7,012 nt of DNA. Source: Tessaracoccus flavescens (GTDB lineage Bacteria > Actinomycetota > Actinomycetes > Propionibacteriales > Propionibacteriaceae). The stretch is taken from positions 1 to 7,012 of the forward strand of contig DYZF01000260.1 in the NCBI GenBank assembly GCA_020741375.1. Reading direction: 5' to 3'. Position numbers and translations under genes: made by a program. Of the stretch, positions 1 through 6,840 are shown one piece after another. Every line of letters begins with the position of its first letter. Within the stretch, counting starts at the first letter, position 1. The notes below the pieces were generated by a model. The model saw only the letters and a list, made by a program, of their open reading frames with translations. It had not been told where the DNA came from and ran no database searches.

Positions 1-152
1 CAGGCAGCCTTCAGACGCTCCAAGATGGACGGCCGATCTTTGGGGGTGTCGCACAATCGGCCGGATTGGTTGCATTAAATGGCCTAGAGGGGTCGCTTTC
101 AAGGGCCAATGTGTCGTAGCGTTGACCCGCAGATGAATTTTCGGCAACGAAC

Positions 153-182
153 TTGACCCTTTGCCCAGCGCCGGGAAAGAGT
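153..182 (+). promoter_or_regulatory. Candidate promoter of the secreted 5'-nucleotidase gene
   Basis: TTGACC at 153-158 matches the common -35 hexamer well. After an 18-base spacer comes AAGAGT at 177-182, which fits only the loose actinobacterial TAnnnT pattern at its second and last positions. This would give a leader of about 50 bases before the ATG at 244. A second TTGACC at 122-127 is an alternative -35, but it has no better -10 behind it. I see no clear operator. The rest of the 1-243 stretch shows no gene that I can support. The assignment rests on short matches and is tentative. Confidence 0.25.
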
Positions 183-243
183 GAGTTCGAACACCTGCGT
201 TTTGTTCAGGAAACACTCAGCTACGTACCAGTAACGGAGAAAA

Positions 244-2283
244 ATGACGACCATCACCAAGCGCTCGACGGCAGGCCTGGCCGCCGGCGCACTCGTGGCG
301 GGGGCACTGACCTTCACCACGTTCGCCCCCACCGCCAACGCCGCAGTCGGCAGCTGCGAAGCCCCCACCACCACGGTGAGCGTCTTCGGCTTCAACGACT
401 TCCACGGCCGCCTCAGCACGGCCCCCGCGCTCTTCACCCCCGTTGAGGAAGCCCGCGCCGCCCAGGGTGAGGACAACGTCCTCCTCATCAGCTCCGGCGA
501 CAACATCGGCGCCTCCGTCTTCGACTCCTTCATCCTCGACGACGAGCCCACGCTTGAGATTCTCAACGCTGCTGCTCTCGACGTCAGCACCGTCGGCAAC
601 CACGAGTTCGACCGCGGCTTCAACGATCTCTCCGGCCGCGTCAACGACCTGTCCAGCTTCCCGTACCTCGCGGCCAACGTCTACAGCTCCGGCACCACCG
701 TCGCCGCGCCGCTGCAGGAGTACGCCACCTACGAGAAGGGCGGCGTCACGATCGCCGTCGTCGGCGTCGTCACCACCGACACCCCCGGCATGGTCTCTCC
801 CGACGGCGTCTCCGGCCTGACCTTCGGCGATCCGGTTGAGGCCATCAACCGCGTCACCACCGAGCTCCTCGACGGCGACGCCGCCAACGGCGAAGCCGAC
901 GTCGTCATCGCCTCCCTGCACGAGGGCGCCGACGCCGGCACCGAGTGGGACGGCATCGACGAGCGCGTCTCCGCGATCCTCAACGGCCACAGCCACAGCC
1001 TGTACAGCACCGAGACCTCCACGGGCATCCCCGTGCTGCAGGCCGCGTCGTACGGCGAGGCAATCGCCCGCATCGACCTGGCCATCGACGCCACCAACGG
1101 CGGCGTGTGCTCCACCACCGCCAAGGTGATCGATCTGGACGGCGCCCCGGTTGGCACGTCGGCTCGGATCACCGCGATCCAGAGCATCGTGGACGAGACG
1201 AAGGTTGCGGCCGACGAGCTCGGCGCCGTCGTCATCGGCGACGCCTCCGCGGCCATCTCCACCCCGGTGGACGGCACCTCCAACAACCGCAACATGGAAT
1301 CGCCCATGAACAACACGGTCGCCCAGATGTTCGCCGACGTCCTCGGCGATGGCGATCCCGAATTCATTGGTCTCCAGAACCCCGGCGGTACCCGCGATTC
1401 GATCAACGCCGGCGACATCACCTTCCGTGAGGCCGCCAACGTCCTGCCGTTCGCGAACACGCTGATGACCACCCAGATCACCGGTGCGCAGTTCAAGGAA
1501 GCCCTTGAGCAGCAGTGGCAGCGCTACGCCGACGGCACCCAGCCGTCGCGTCTCGACCGTGCGTTCCTCCCGCTGGGCATCTCGGACAACGTCAGCTACA
1601 CCTACGACGAGTCTCTCGCCGAAGGCAGTCGCATCACCGGCATCTGGATCAACGGCCAGCCCATCGATCCCGCCAAGCGGTACACCGTCGGCTCGGGCTC
1701 GTTCCTGATCACTGGTGGCGACAACTTCCGTGCGCTGGGCGAGGGCGTCAACACCCGCGACACCGGCCGCGCCGACCTCGAGGCCTGGGTTGAGTGGGTT
1801 GCCGATCAGGGCACCATGAGCCCCGATTACAGCCGTCGCGGCGTCAGCGCCAAGCTGGCCACCGAGGATCTCGTCGAAGGCGGTGAGGGTCTGACCTTCA
1901 CCTTCGGCCAGCCGCTCGAGGGCGGGCTCGCTCCCGACACGCTCGACATGAACCTCACCGCCGGTGGCGAGAAGGTCAGCCCTGAGCTGTTCAACAGCAC
2001 CATCACCGCGTACATCGGCGATGTGGCTGTGGGCACCGGCACTGTCACCGACGGCTTCGGCACCGTGACCGTCTCCCTGCCGGACGGCACCACCGTCGCA
2101 GAGGGTGCGCAGGTTGTGCGCTTCCTGGTGGAGGCCTCGGGCACTGAGATCTACGCTCCGGTCAACGTGGTTCTCGTCGAGGACATCGTTCCTGATGACG
2201 ACAACGACGATGTGGACGACCCGAGCGACGGCGGCAAGGGCGATCCGAAGCCCAAGCCGGGTCTGCCGTCTACCGGTAACTGA
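244..2283 (+). CDS. Secreted bifunctional metallophosphatase/5'-nucleotidase with C-terminal LPSTG
   Basis: This is a 679-residue exported enzyme of the UshA/5'-nucleotidase family, which hydrolyses extracellular nucleotides (and often UDP-sugars or cyclic nucleotides) to nucleosides and phosphate for salvage. A Sec signal peptide covers residues 1-33 (Lys6/Arg7, hydrophobic core, cleavage after Ala-Asn-Ala). The N-terminal calcineurin-like metallophosphatase domain (about 44-285) has the full two-metal set: Asp52 and His54 (NDFHG), Asp86 (GDN), Asn119 (GNHE), His226, and His249/His251 (GHSH). The probable catalytic pair is His120/Asp123. The C-terminal 5'-nucleotidase domain (about 325-540) shows NPGGTRDSI at 379-387, LPFAN at 401-405 and GGDNF at 491-495, typical of the nucleotide pocket. 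Residues about 545-645 look all-beta and I cannot assign them. An acidic then Pro/Lys-rich spacer (647-673) leads to LPSTG at 674-678, one residue before the stop, with no membrane tail. The only two cysteines are Cys38 and Cys288. The start is supported by GGAG at 236-239, four bases before ATG, and by the signal peptide. The exact substrate is not readable. Confidence 0.95.
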   Translation: MTTITKRSTAGLAAGALVAGALTFTTFAPTANAAVGSCEAPTTTVSVFGFNDFHGRLSTAPALFTPVEEARAAQGEDNVLLISSGDNIGASVFDSFILDDEPTLEILNAAALDVSTVGNHEFDRGFNDLSGRVNDLSSFPYLAANVYSSGTTVAAPLQEYATYEKGGVTIAVVGVVTTDTPGMVSPDGVSGLTFGDPVEAINRVTTELLDGDAANGEADVVIASLHEGADAGTEWDGIDERVSAILNGHSHSLYSTETSTGIPVLQAASYGEAIARIDLAIDATNGGVCSTTAKVIDLDGAPVGTSARITAIQSIVDETKVAADELGAVVIGDASAAISTPVDGTSNNRNMESPMNNTVAQMFADVLGDGDPEFIGLQNPGGTRDSINAGDITFREAANVLPFANTLMTTQITGAQFKEALEQQWQRYADGTQPSRLDRAFLPLGISDNVSYTYDESLAEGSRITGIWINGQPIDPAKRYTVGSGSFLITGGDNFRALGEGVNTRDTGRADLEAWVEWVADQGTMSPDYSRRGVSAKLATEDLVEGGEGLTFTFGQPLEGGLAPDTLDMNLTAGGEKVSPELFNSTITAYIGDVAVGTGTVTDGFGTVTVSLPDGTTVAEGAQVVRFLVEASGTEIYAPVNVVLVEDIVPDDDNDDVDDPSDGGKGDPKPKPGLPSTGN

Positions 2284-2293
2284 TCACTCACCT

Positions 2294-2334
2294 AAAGAGG
2301 GAGGGTCGGGCGTTGTGCCCGGCCCTCCCTCTTT
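2294..2334. terminator. Strong bidirectional intrinsic terminator between convergent genes
   Basis: An 18-bp stem (2294-2311 with 2317-2334, one G-T pair at 2306/2322) closes a five-base loop at 2312-2316. The stem begins AAAG and ends CTTT, so a short U-run lies at the 3' side whichever strand is read. It sits 10 bases after the nucleotidase stop and about 40 bases past the stop of the oppositely oriented ornithine carbamoyltransferase gene, so it can serve both transcripts. The T-run is short and partly inside the stem, as is common in high-GC genomes. Confidence 0.88.
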
Positions 2335-2376
2335 GTGCGCTTCGTTCTTCCTCTGCGCTCGGTGGCGGCGTCGGGA

Positions 2377-3375
2377 TTACTGCTCAGCAAGCGTGGCCAC
2401 GAGGATCGCCTTGATCGTGTGCATCCGATTTTCGGCCTGATCGAAGACGATGCTGGCCTCGGATTCGAAGACGTCGTGGGTCACCTCAACCCCTTCGAGC
2501 CCGAAGGCGTCGTGGAGGTCGCGGCCGACGGAGGTCTCCAGATCGTGGAACGCCGGCAGGCAGTGCATGAACTTCACGTCCGGGTTGCCGGTGAGTTGAA
2601 GCAACTCGGCGTTGACCTGGTACGGCCGCAACAGCTCGATGCGCTCGGCCCACACGTCCTTGGGTTCGCCCAGCGAGACCCACACGTCGGTGTAGATGAA
2701 ATCCACGTAGTCCACCCCGGCGGCGACGTCATCGGTGATGGTGATCCGCGCCCCGGTTTGGGCGGCCAGACGCTCGGCCTCGGCGACGACTCCTGGGGCG
2801 TTCTGCTGCGACGTCGGCGCCACCATGCGCACGTCCATGCCCATCATGGCGCCGCTGATCAGCAGCGAATTGCCGACGTTGTTGCGGGCGTCGCCGAGGA
2901 AGGCGAAGGCGATCTCGGTGAGGGGCTTGGAGCTGTGCTCGATCATCGTGAGCTGATCGGCGAGCATCTGAGTGGGGTGCCAGTCGTCGGTGAGCCCGTT
3001 GTAGACCGGTACGCCGGCGTGGGCGGCGAGGGTCTCGACGATCTCCTGCCCCGCGCCGCGGTACTCGATGCCGTCGTACCAGCGGCCGAGCACCCGGGCG
3101 GTGTCTGCGGCGGATTCCTTATGCCCGATCTGCGAGCCCGACGGGTCCAGGTAGGTGGTGTGGCCGCCCTGATCGGCGACGGCGACCTCGAAGGCGCAGC
3201 GGGTGCGGGTGGAGGTCTTCTCGAACAAGAGGGCCACCTGCTTGCCGACGAGGCGCTGGGTTTCGCGGCCCTCGCGTCGCTCGGCCTTGAGCACGGCGGA
3301 GAGTTGTAGCAGCGACAACCACTCGTCTGGGGTGAAGTCGAGTTCCTTGAGGAAGCTGCGGCCGAGCAGGCTCAT
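2377..3375 (-). CDS. argF: Ornithine carbamoyltransferase (ArgI/ArcB-type, 332 aa)
   Basis: This is a cytoplasmic enzyme that interconverts ornithine plus carbamoyl phosphate with citrulline plus phosphate, either in arginine synthesis or, in reverse, in the arginine deiminase pathway. The carbamoyl-phosphate site is STRTR at residues 55-59 (preceded by FEK) together with HPTQ at 133-136. The ornithine side has DVWVSLGE at 230-237 (the family's 'SMG' loop, here with Leu) and HCLP at 271-274 with the catalytic Cys272. ENRMH at 315-319 is the conserved C-terminal signature. The protein is full length. At 332 residues it matches the longer enterobacterial ArgF/ArgI and catabolic ArcB enzymes rather than the roughly 305-residue anabolic ArgF known from mycobacteria, so arcB is a fair alternative name. 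GGAAGG at 3388-3383 lies seven bases before the ATG. No arcA, arcC or arg neighbour and no obvious arginine-repressor box is visible, so the direction of use cannot be decided here. Confidence 0.95.
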   Translation of the reverse strand: MSLLGRSFLKELDFTPDEWLSLLQLSAVLKAERREGRETQRLVGKQVALLFEKTSTRTRCAFEVAVADQGGHTTYLDPSGSQIGHKESAADTARVLGRWYDGIEYRGAGQEIVETLAAHAGVPVYNGLTDDWHPTQMLADQLTMIEHSSKPLTEIAFAFLGDARNNVGNSLLISGAMMGMDVRMVAPTSQQNAPGVVAEAERLAAQTGARITITDDVAAGVDYVDFIYTDVWVSLGEPKDVWAERIELLRPYQVNAELLQLTGNPDVKFMHCLPAFHDLETSVGRDLHDAFGLEGVEVTHDVFESEASIVFDQAENRMHTIKAILVATLAEQ

Positions 3376-3424
3376 GGCGGGGCCTTCCGTTGTGGGTCGC
3401 GCCGGGACGGCGACCGGAGCATCC

Positions 3425-3467
3425 AGCGTAACGGCGTCGGTTCACCCGCGGCCGTGCGCGTCCGCGG
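3425..3467 (-). promoter_or_regulatory. Spacer upstream of argF: possible hairpin and weak -10
   Basis: The 101 bases between the phosphatase stop and the carbamoyltransferase start hold two CCGCGG copies (3446-3451 and 3462-3467). Each is self-complementary and they can pair across a 10-base loop. Further downstream in the reading direction is TACGCT (3430-3425), which fits TAnnnT. There is no T-run, so the hairpin is not a convincing terminator. The -10 lacks a good -35. This may mark a separate argF promoter, or it may mean nothing. Confidence 0.15.
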
Positions 3468-3476
3468 ACTGTTGCG

Positions 3477-3935
3477 TCAGTGCTGCTCAGACACCGCCTT
3501 GAGGATGCCGGGCATGGCCGCCTCGACGTCGGCGAGGGTGTCGTAGAAGCCCTCTTGGTCGCCGTACCAAGGGTCGATCAGCGATTCGCCCTTGGGCTTG
3601 GCGGGGTTGAAGTCGTTGAGGAGCGCGACATTGGCCCCCGGCGCGAGACGCAGCAGCCGCTCGACGTGCGACGGCTCCACCGCGACCACGAGGTCGGCGG
3701 CGGCGACGTCGTCGGCCCCGATCTGGCGGGCCTTGTGGTGTTCGGTGTCGTAGCCGGCTTCGGCGAGGACGCGGCGGGCGCGGCGGTCGATAGGATTGCC
3801 GGACTCCTCGGAGGAGATGCCGAAGCTCTCGACGTCGACGGTGAGGCCTTGATCGTCGGCCATCTTCCTCGCCACGCGCTCAGCCATCGGCGAGCGACAG
3901 ATGTTTCCCCAGCAGACGAACACAAGCTTTGCCAT
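3477..3935 (-). CDS. Low-molecular-weight protein tyrosine phosphatase
   Basis: This is a cytosolic cysteine-dependent phosphatase of the LMW-PTP family, 152 residues, the normal size for the family. The P-loop is at the N-terminus, CWGNICRS at residues 8-15, giving the nucleophile Cys8, Arg14 and Ser15. The general-acid loop is DPWYG at 121-125, with Asp121. The buried HKAR segment (67-70) and the VLAEAGYD helix region (56-63) also fit the family. Trp9 replaces the Leu, Thr or Val usually found in the second P-loop position. Targets could be phosphotyrosine proteins, including tyrosine kinases of polysaccharide synthesis. Some family members instead act as arsenate reductases, but the clear PTP loops and the lack of ars neighbours argue against that here. 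The start is set by the P-loop lying eight residues in. A weak GGGTGGGG precedes ATG. The gene lies 101 bases upstream of the ornithine carbamoyltransferase gene in the same direction, with no evident functional link. Confidence 0.93.
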   Translation of the reverse strand: MAKLVFVCWGNICRSPMAERVARKMADDQGLTVDVESFGISSEESGNPIDRRARRVLAEAGYDTEHHKARQIGADDVAAADLVVAVEPSHVERLLRLAPGANVALLNDFNPAKPKGESLIDPWYGDQEGFYDTLADVEAAMPGILKAVSEQH

Positions 3936-3991
3936 GGCCCCACCCTAGTTATCCCCAGTGACAAGGCAAGGGGTGCGCGCTCGTCGGCGGC

Positions 3992-4020
3992 ACCGTGCAG
4001 AGTGGAGACCACGGTAGGAT
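3992..4020 (+). promoter_or_regulatory. Candidate promoter and operator of the mprAB-azlCD cluster
   Basis: TAGGAT at 4015-4020 is a good actinobacterial -10 (TAnnnT). The -35 region (ACCGTG at 3992-3997, 17-base spacer) does not resemble TTGACA, which suggests an activated promoter or another sigma factor. ACCGTG forms an exact 6-bp inverted repeat with CACGGT at 4010-4015, so the two arms occupy the -35 position and the upstream edge of the -10, an arrangement suited to a dimeric regulator. The predicted transcript would start around 4027, about 28 bases before the response-regulator ATG. No mapping data support it. Confidence 0.4.
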
Positions 4021-4055
4021 GACGGAGTGTCGTAGGAAGGTGGCAGGGTAGAGCC

Positions 4056-4742
4056 ATGCAGATCTTGGTGGTGGACGACGATCAGGGCGTGCGCGATTCG
4101 CTTGCCCGCTCGCTGAAGTACACGGGGGACGAGGTCCAGACGGCGGCTGACGGCATTGAGGCCCTCGCCAAGCTCGCCAGCTACACCCCCGACGCGATCA
4201 TCATGGACGTGATGATGCCCCGGCTCGACGGGCTGGAAACCACGCGCATGCTGCGCGAGGGCGGCAACGACACCCCCATCCTGATCCTCACGGCGCGTGA
4301 TGCGGTGGGCGATCGCGTCGACGGTCTCGACGCCGGCGCCGACGATTACATGGTCAAGCCCTTCGCCCTCGACGAACTCCTCGCCCGCCTGCGCGCTCTG
4401 ACGCGGCGTTCGAAGCCGGCCACTGAGGCCGAATCGAAGACCCTCACGTTCCAGGACGTCACGCTCGACACCCAGCACCGCGAGGTCACCCGCGCCGGGC
4501 AGCACATCTCGCTGACCCGCACCGAGTTCGCGCTGCTGCAGGTGTTCATGGAGAACCCGCGCCGCGTCATGGAGCGCAGCACGCTGCTCAACGAGGTGTG
4601 GGGCTTCGAGTTCCCGACGACGGCGAACTCGCTCGAGGTCTACATCGGCTACCTGCGCCGGAAGACGGAGGTGGGCGGCCGCTCACGGCTCATCCACACC
4701 GTCCGCGGCATCGGCTACGTCCTGCGTGAAACGCCCCCGTGA
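4056..4742 (+). CDS. mprA: MprA-like OmpR-family response regulator
   Basis: This 228-residue DNA-binding response regulator is phosphorylated by the sensor kinase encoded immediately downstream. The receiver domain (1-115) carries the acidic pocket Asp7-Asp9, phospho-acceptor Asp51 ([12 protein letters not shown]), the switch residue Thr79 (LTARD), Tyr98 and Lys101 (KPFA). After a short linker (about 117-128), the winged-helix domain of the OmpR/PhoB class (about 129-226) contains LTRTEFALL at 153-161, [21 protein letters not shown] at 182-202 and the C-terminal wing [10 protein letters not shown] at 215-224. From recall, many segments match mycobacterial MprA nearly word for word ([28 protein letters not shown]), which is the basis for the symbol. 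Function as the orthologue is inferred. MprA in mycobacteria responds to envelope stress and persistence conditions. AGGG at 4045-4048 lies seven bases before ATG. The stop codon overlaps the kinase start by four bases (GTGA), so the two are translated together. Confidence 0.95.
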   Translation: MQILVVDDDQGVRDSLARSLKYTGDEVQTAADGIEALAKLASYTPDAIIMDVMMPRLDGLETTRMLREGGNDTPILILTARDAVGDRVDGLDAGADDYMVKPFALDELLARLRALTRRSKPATEAESKTLTFQDVTLDTQHREVTRAGQHISLTRTEFALLQVFMENPRRVMERSTLLNEVWGFEFPTTANSLEVYIGYLRRKTEVGGRSRLIHTVRGIGYVLRETPP

Positions 4743-6166
4743 TCTGGAGTTGGTGGATCCGACTCCGGCGCGGCATCGGGCGCCTCTTCAGTGGGCAGTC
4801 GCTCCAGTGGCGTCTCGCCCTGATGACGGGCGCCAGCGTCGCATTGTCGGTGACGTTGGTGGGCGCGGCGTCGTTCGCGATTACTCGGTGGTCGCTGTTG
4901 GAGCAGCTGGATCGGGAGTTGATCAGTGTCGCGCAGGGAGCGTCGAGTTCCATCGTCTCGACTCTGACCAACTCGGGCGTGCTGTCGCCGGATTCGGCGG
5001 GCACGAGCGGTGGCCTGTTGGGCGTCGTCTCTCCCGATGGCACGATCATGCGGCCTCAAGGCCAGGAAAGCGGGCTCAGCGCCGGGCCTGAGGAGATCGC
5101 CGTCGCGCGGCTTCAGTCCGGTTCCTCTGCGCGGACAGCCGACGTCAGCGGCACCTCGTACCGGGTGGTGTCGGTGCCACTTCGGGTCAATGAGAATCAG
5201 CTGTACGCGGTGACGTACGCGCGCCCGACGACGGCGCTGCAGGCCACGCTGAGTTCGCTGTGGATCGTCCTGCTGACGGCGGGTTTGCTGGGCATCGTCG
5301 CCACCACGCTCGCTGCCCTGTGGGCGACGCGGGCGGTGCTGGCCCCCGTGCGACGGTTGTCGCAGGCGGTGAAGTCGGTCACGCAGACCGATCAGCTGAA
5401 CCCGATCCGCATCTACGGCCGCGACGATTTGGGCGAGCTGACGAAATCGTTCAACACCATGTTGAAGTCGCTGCAGACTTCGCGTGAGCAGCAGCGTCAG
5501 CTGATCGCCGACGCCGGCCACGAGCTCCGTACGCCCCTCACCTCCATGCGCACCAACCTGGAGCTGCTGGTGGCCGACGACAAGTCCGGCATGCTGCCCG
5601 AGGGCGCGCGCTCCGAGGTGCTCGCCGACGTATCGGCGCAGTTGGGCGAGTTCTCCGCTCTCGTCGGCGACCTCGTGGCCCTCACCCGCGACGATCACCT
5701 CACCAAGCCCCACGAGCCGTTGGATCTATCCGAGGTCACGGAATCCGCGCTGGAGCGGGCCCGGCGCCGTGGGCCGACAATCAACTTCGACGTATCCATC
5801 GAGCCCACGCCCGTCATGGGCGACCCGTCCTCGCTGGAACGCGCCATCACGAACCTGCTCGACAACGCGATCAAGTTCTCCCCGCCCGAGGGGACGATCA
5901 TCGTCGACCTCCACGACGGCGCCCTCACCATCATCGACTCGGGCCCCGGCATCGAAGAGGACGATCTCCCGCTGATCTTCGACCGGTTCTACCGCTCCGA
6001 CAAGGCACGCAACACGCCTGGCACGGGCCTCGGCCTGTCGATCGTGGCGCACACCGCCGACGCACATGGCGGCACGGTCCGCGCGTCCAACGCCGTCGAG
6101 GGCGGCGCCAAGTTTGTCCTCAAGATCCCCGTCATTGAGGTTGGGGAGGATCATTGGCCAAGCTGA
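4739..6166 (+). CDS. mprB: MprB-like membrane sensor histidine kinase
   Basis: This 475-residue transmembrane kinase is the partner of the preceding regulator. Transmembrane helix 1 spans about residues 26-48 and helix 2 about 172-196, framing an extracytoplasmic sensor region of roughly 120 residues. A HAMP domain follows (about 197-248, with APVRRL at 202-207 and DDLGEL at 229-234). The HisKA domain has [12 protein letters not shown] at 258-269, with phospho-acceptor His261. The ATPase domain shows the N-box [10 protein letters not shown] at 372-381, the G1 box DSGPGI at 400-405, the F-box FDRFYRS at 414-420 and the G2 box GTGLGLSIV at 428-436, so all catalytic boxes are intact. The [12 protein letters not shown] and [12 protein letters not shown] segments are typical of MprB. 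The GTG at 4739 is chosen because it overlaps the regulator stop and keeps the basic cytoplasmic N-terminus. An internal ATG at residue 29 would break helix 1. The sensor region shows no recognisable ligand motif, so the stimulus is unknown. The last codons contain the ribosome-binding site of the next gene. Confidence 0.94.
   Translation: MIWSWWIRLRRGIGRLFSGQSLQWRLALMTGASVALSVTLVGAASFAITRWSLLEQLDRELISVAQGASSSIVSTLTNSGVLSPDSAGTSGGLLGVVSPDGTIMRPQGQESGLSAGPEEIAVARLQSGSSARTADVSGTSYRVVSVPLRVNENQLYAVTYARPTTALQATLSSLWIVLLTAGLLGIVATTLAALWATRAVLAPVRRLSQAVKSVTQTDQLNPIRIYGRDDLGELTKSFNTMLKSLQTSREQQRQLIADAGHELRTPLTSMRTNLELLVADDKSGMLPEGARSEVLADVSAQLGEFSALVGDLVALTRDDHLTKPHEPLDLSEVTESALERARRRGPTINFDVSIEPTPVMGDPSSLERAITNLLDNAIKFSPPEGTIIVDLHDGALTIIDSGPGIEEDDLPLIFDRFYRSDKARNTPGTGLGLSIVAHTADAHGGTVRASNAVEGGAKFVLKIPVIEVGEDHWPS
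6143..6150 (+). promoter_or_regulatory. Ribosome-binding site inside mprB that fixes the TTG start of azlC
   Basis: GGGGAGGA at 6143-6150 lies within the last codons of the kinase gene, three bases before the TTG at 6154. It is a strong anti-16S match, and no in-frame ATG or GTG lies near it; the next GTG, at 6193, would remove the N-terminal segment. It therefore supports TTG as the true start and a 13-base gene overlap. Confidence 0.75.
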
Positions 6167-6840
6167 CGCCGGCCCAACGCAAGGGGCTGTCCGTGGGCGT
6201 GGCCACCGGCCTATACGGCTTGTCGTTCGGGGCGCTCGCAGTCGCGGCGGGGCTATCCGTTGCGCAGGCCTATGCGTTGAGCCTCTTGATGTTCACGGGC
6301 GGCTCGCAGTTCGCCTTCATCGGGGTGCTCTCCGGTGGCGGGACTCTGGGCGCCGCAACCGCGGCGGCGTCCCTCCTCGGTGTTCGCAACGCCATCTACG
6401 GAGTGACGGCCAACGCCATGCTCCGTCCGCGCGGCTGGCGGAAGGTGGCTGCGGCTCAGGTGACGATCGACGAATCCATCGCAGTGGCCTCCGGTCAGGA
6501 GGATCCTGCGGAGGAACGTCGGGGCTTCTGGGCCGCCGGCCTCGGTGTCTTCGCGCTCTGGAATCTGTTCACGCTCATCGGTGCCTTGGCCGGTAACGCG
6601 CTGGGCGACCCCAAGGCTTGGGGGCTCGACGGCGCCGCCGTCGCCGCGTTTCTGGGGCTGCTGTGGCCGCGGCTGAAGGGGCGTGACCCCATCGCGCTGG
6701 CCGTGGTTGCCGCCGTCGTGACGGTGGTGGCCGCGCCGTTCACGCCGCCCGGGATCCCGATCATCATCGCCGCCGCCGTCGCGCTCGTCATGACGCTCGC
6801 CCAGAAGCGGGCCACCGAGAAACAGGAGGCGATTCTATGA
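6154..6840 (+). CDS. azlC: AzlC family branched-chain amino-acid exporter, large subunit
   Basis: This 228-residue inner-membrane protein is the large subunit of AzlCD (BrnFE-type) permeases, which export branched-chain amino acids and related compounds. Family features are [14 protein letters not shown] at 22-35, [13 protein letters not shown] at 47-59 and the GVRNAIYG segment at 76-83. TIDES at 104-108 follows the conserved amphipathic loop. Hydrophobic helices recur at about 15-35, 38-60, 64-85, 126-148, 158-172, 178-196 and 199-216. The length is close to the family norm. The start is a TTG with a strong internal Shine-Dalgarno and overlaps the kinase gene by 13 bases. The stop overlaps the azlD start by four bases (ATGA). 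In corynebacteria the equivalent brnFE pair is controlled by an Lrp-type regulator. Here the upstream partner is a two-component system instead. The substrate range is inferred from the family only. Confidence 0.9.
   Translation: MAKLTPAQRKGLSVGVATGLYGLSFGALAVAAGLSVAQAYALSLLMFTGGSQFAFIGVLSGGGTLGAATAAASLLGVRNAIYGVTANAMLRPRGWRKVAAAQVTIDESIAVASGQEDPAEERRGFWAAGLGVFALWNLFTLIGALAGNALGDPKAWGLDGAAVAAFLGLLWPRLKGRDPIALAVVAAVVTVVAAPFTPPGIPIIIAAAVALVMTLAQKRATEKQEAIL
6824..6829 (+). promoter_or_regulatory. Perfect Shine-Dalgarno for azlD inside azlC
   Basis: AGGAGG at 6824-6829 sits seven bases before the ATG at 6837, within the last codons of azlC. The optimal sequence and spacing mark the overlapping ATG as the genuine start of the partial gene at the window edge. 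Confidence 0.85.

Noticed and set aside
185..210. GTTCGAAC palindrome (185-192) and a nearby GTTCAGG (204-210), considered as a phosphate-regulator (PHO) box
   Set aside because: The two GTTC copies are 19 bases apart, not the 11-base repeat spacing known for actinobacterial PhoP sites, and the flanking bases fit poorly.
217..996. 259-codon minus-strand open frame over the 5' end of the nucleotidase gene
   Set aside because: The Gly/Val/Ala/Asp repeats arise from the C-ending codons of the real gene on the other strand. The sense frame has a signal peptide and metal ligands.
2281..2296. Stop-codon readthrough of the nucleotidase to reach a membrane anchor
   Set aside because: Only three sense codons follow before TAA, and the terminator hairpin begins immediately afterwards, so there is no room for a hydrophobic tail.
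2335..3309. 324-codon open frame on the plus strand opposite the ornithine carbamoyltransferase gene
   Set aside because: It lies wholly antisense to a gene with every family motif. Its translation is a low-complexity Gly/Val/Asp/His composition typical of antisense frames in high-GC DNA, and it matches no recognisable family.
3445..3468. CCGCGG pair as a terminator after the phosphatase gene
   Set aside because: The stem is only 6 bp, both arms are individually palindromic, and no T-run follows in the reading direction, so termination is not supported.
4715..5713. 332-codon open frame on the minus strand opposite mprB
   Set aside because: It is Arg/Gln/His-rich shadow sequence covering the sensor kinase, with no domain and no convincing ribosome-binding site. 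The sense strand has an intact kinase.
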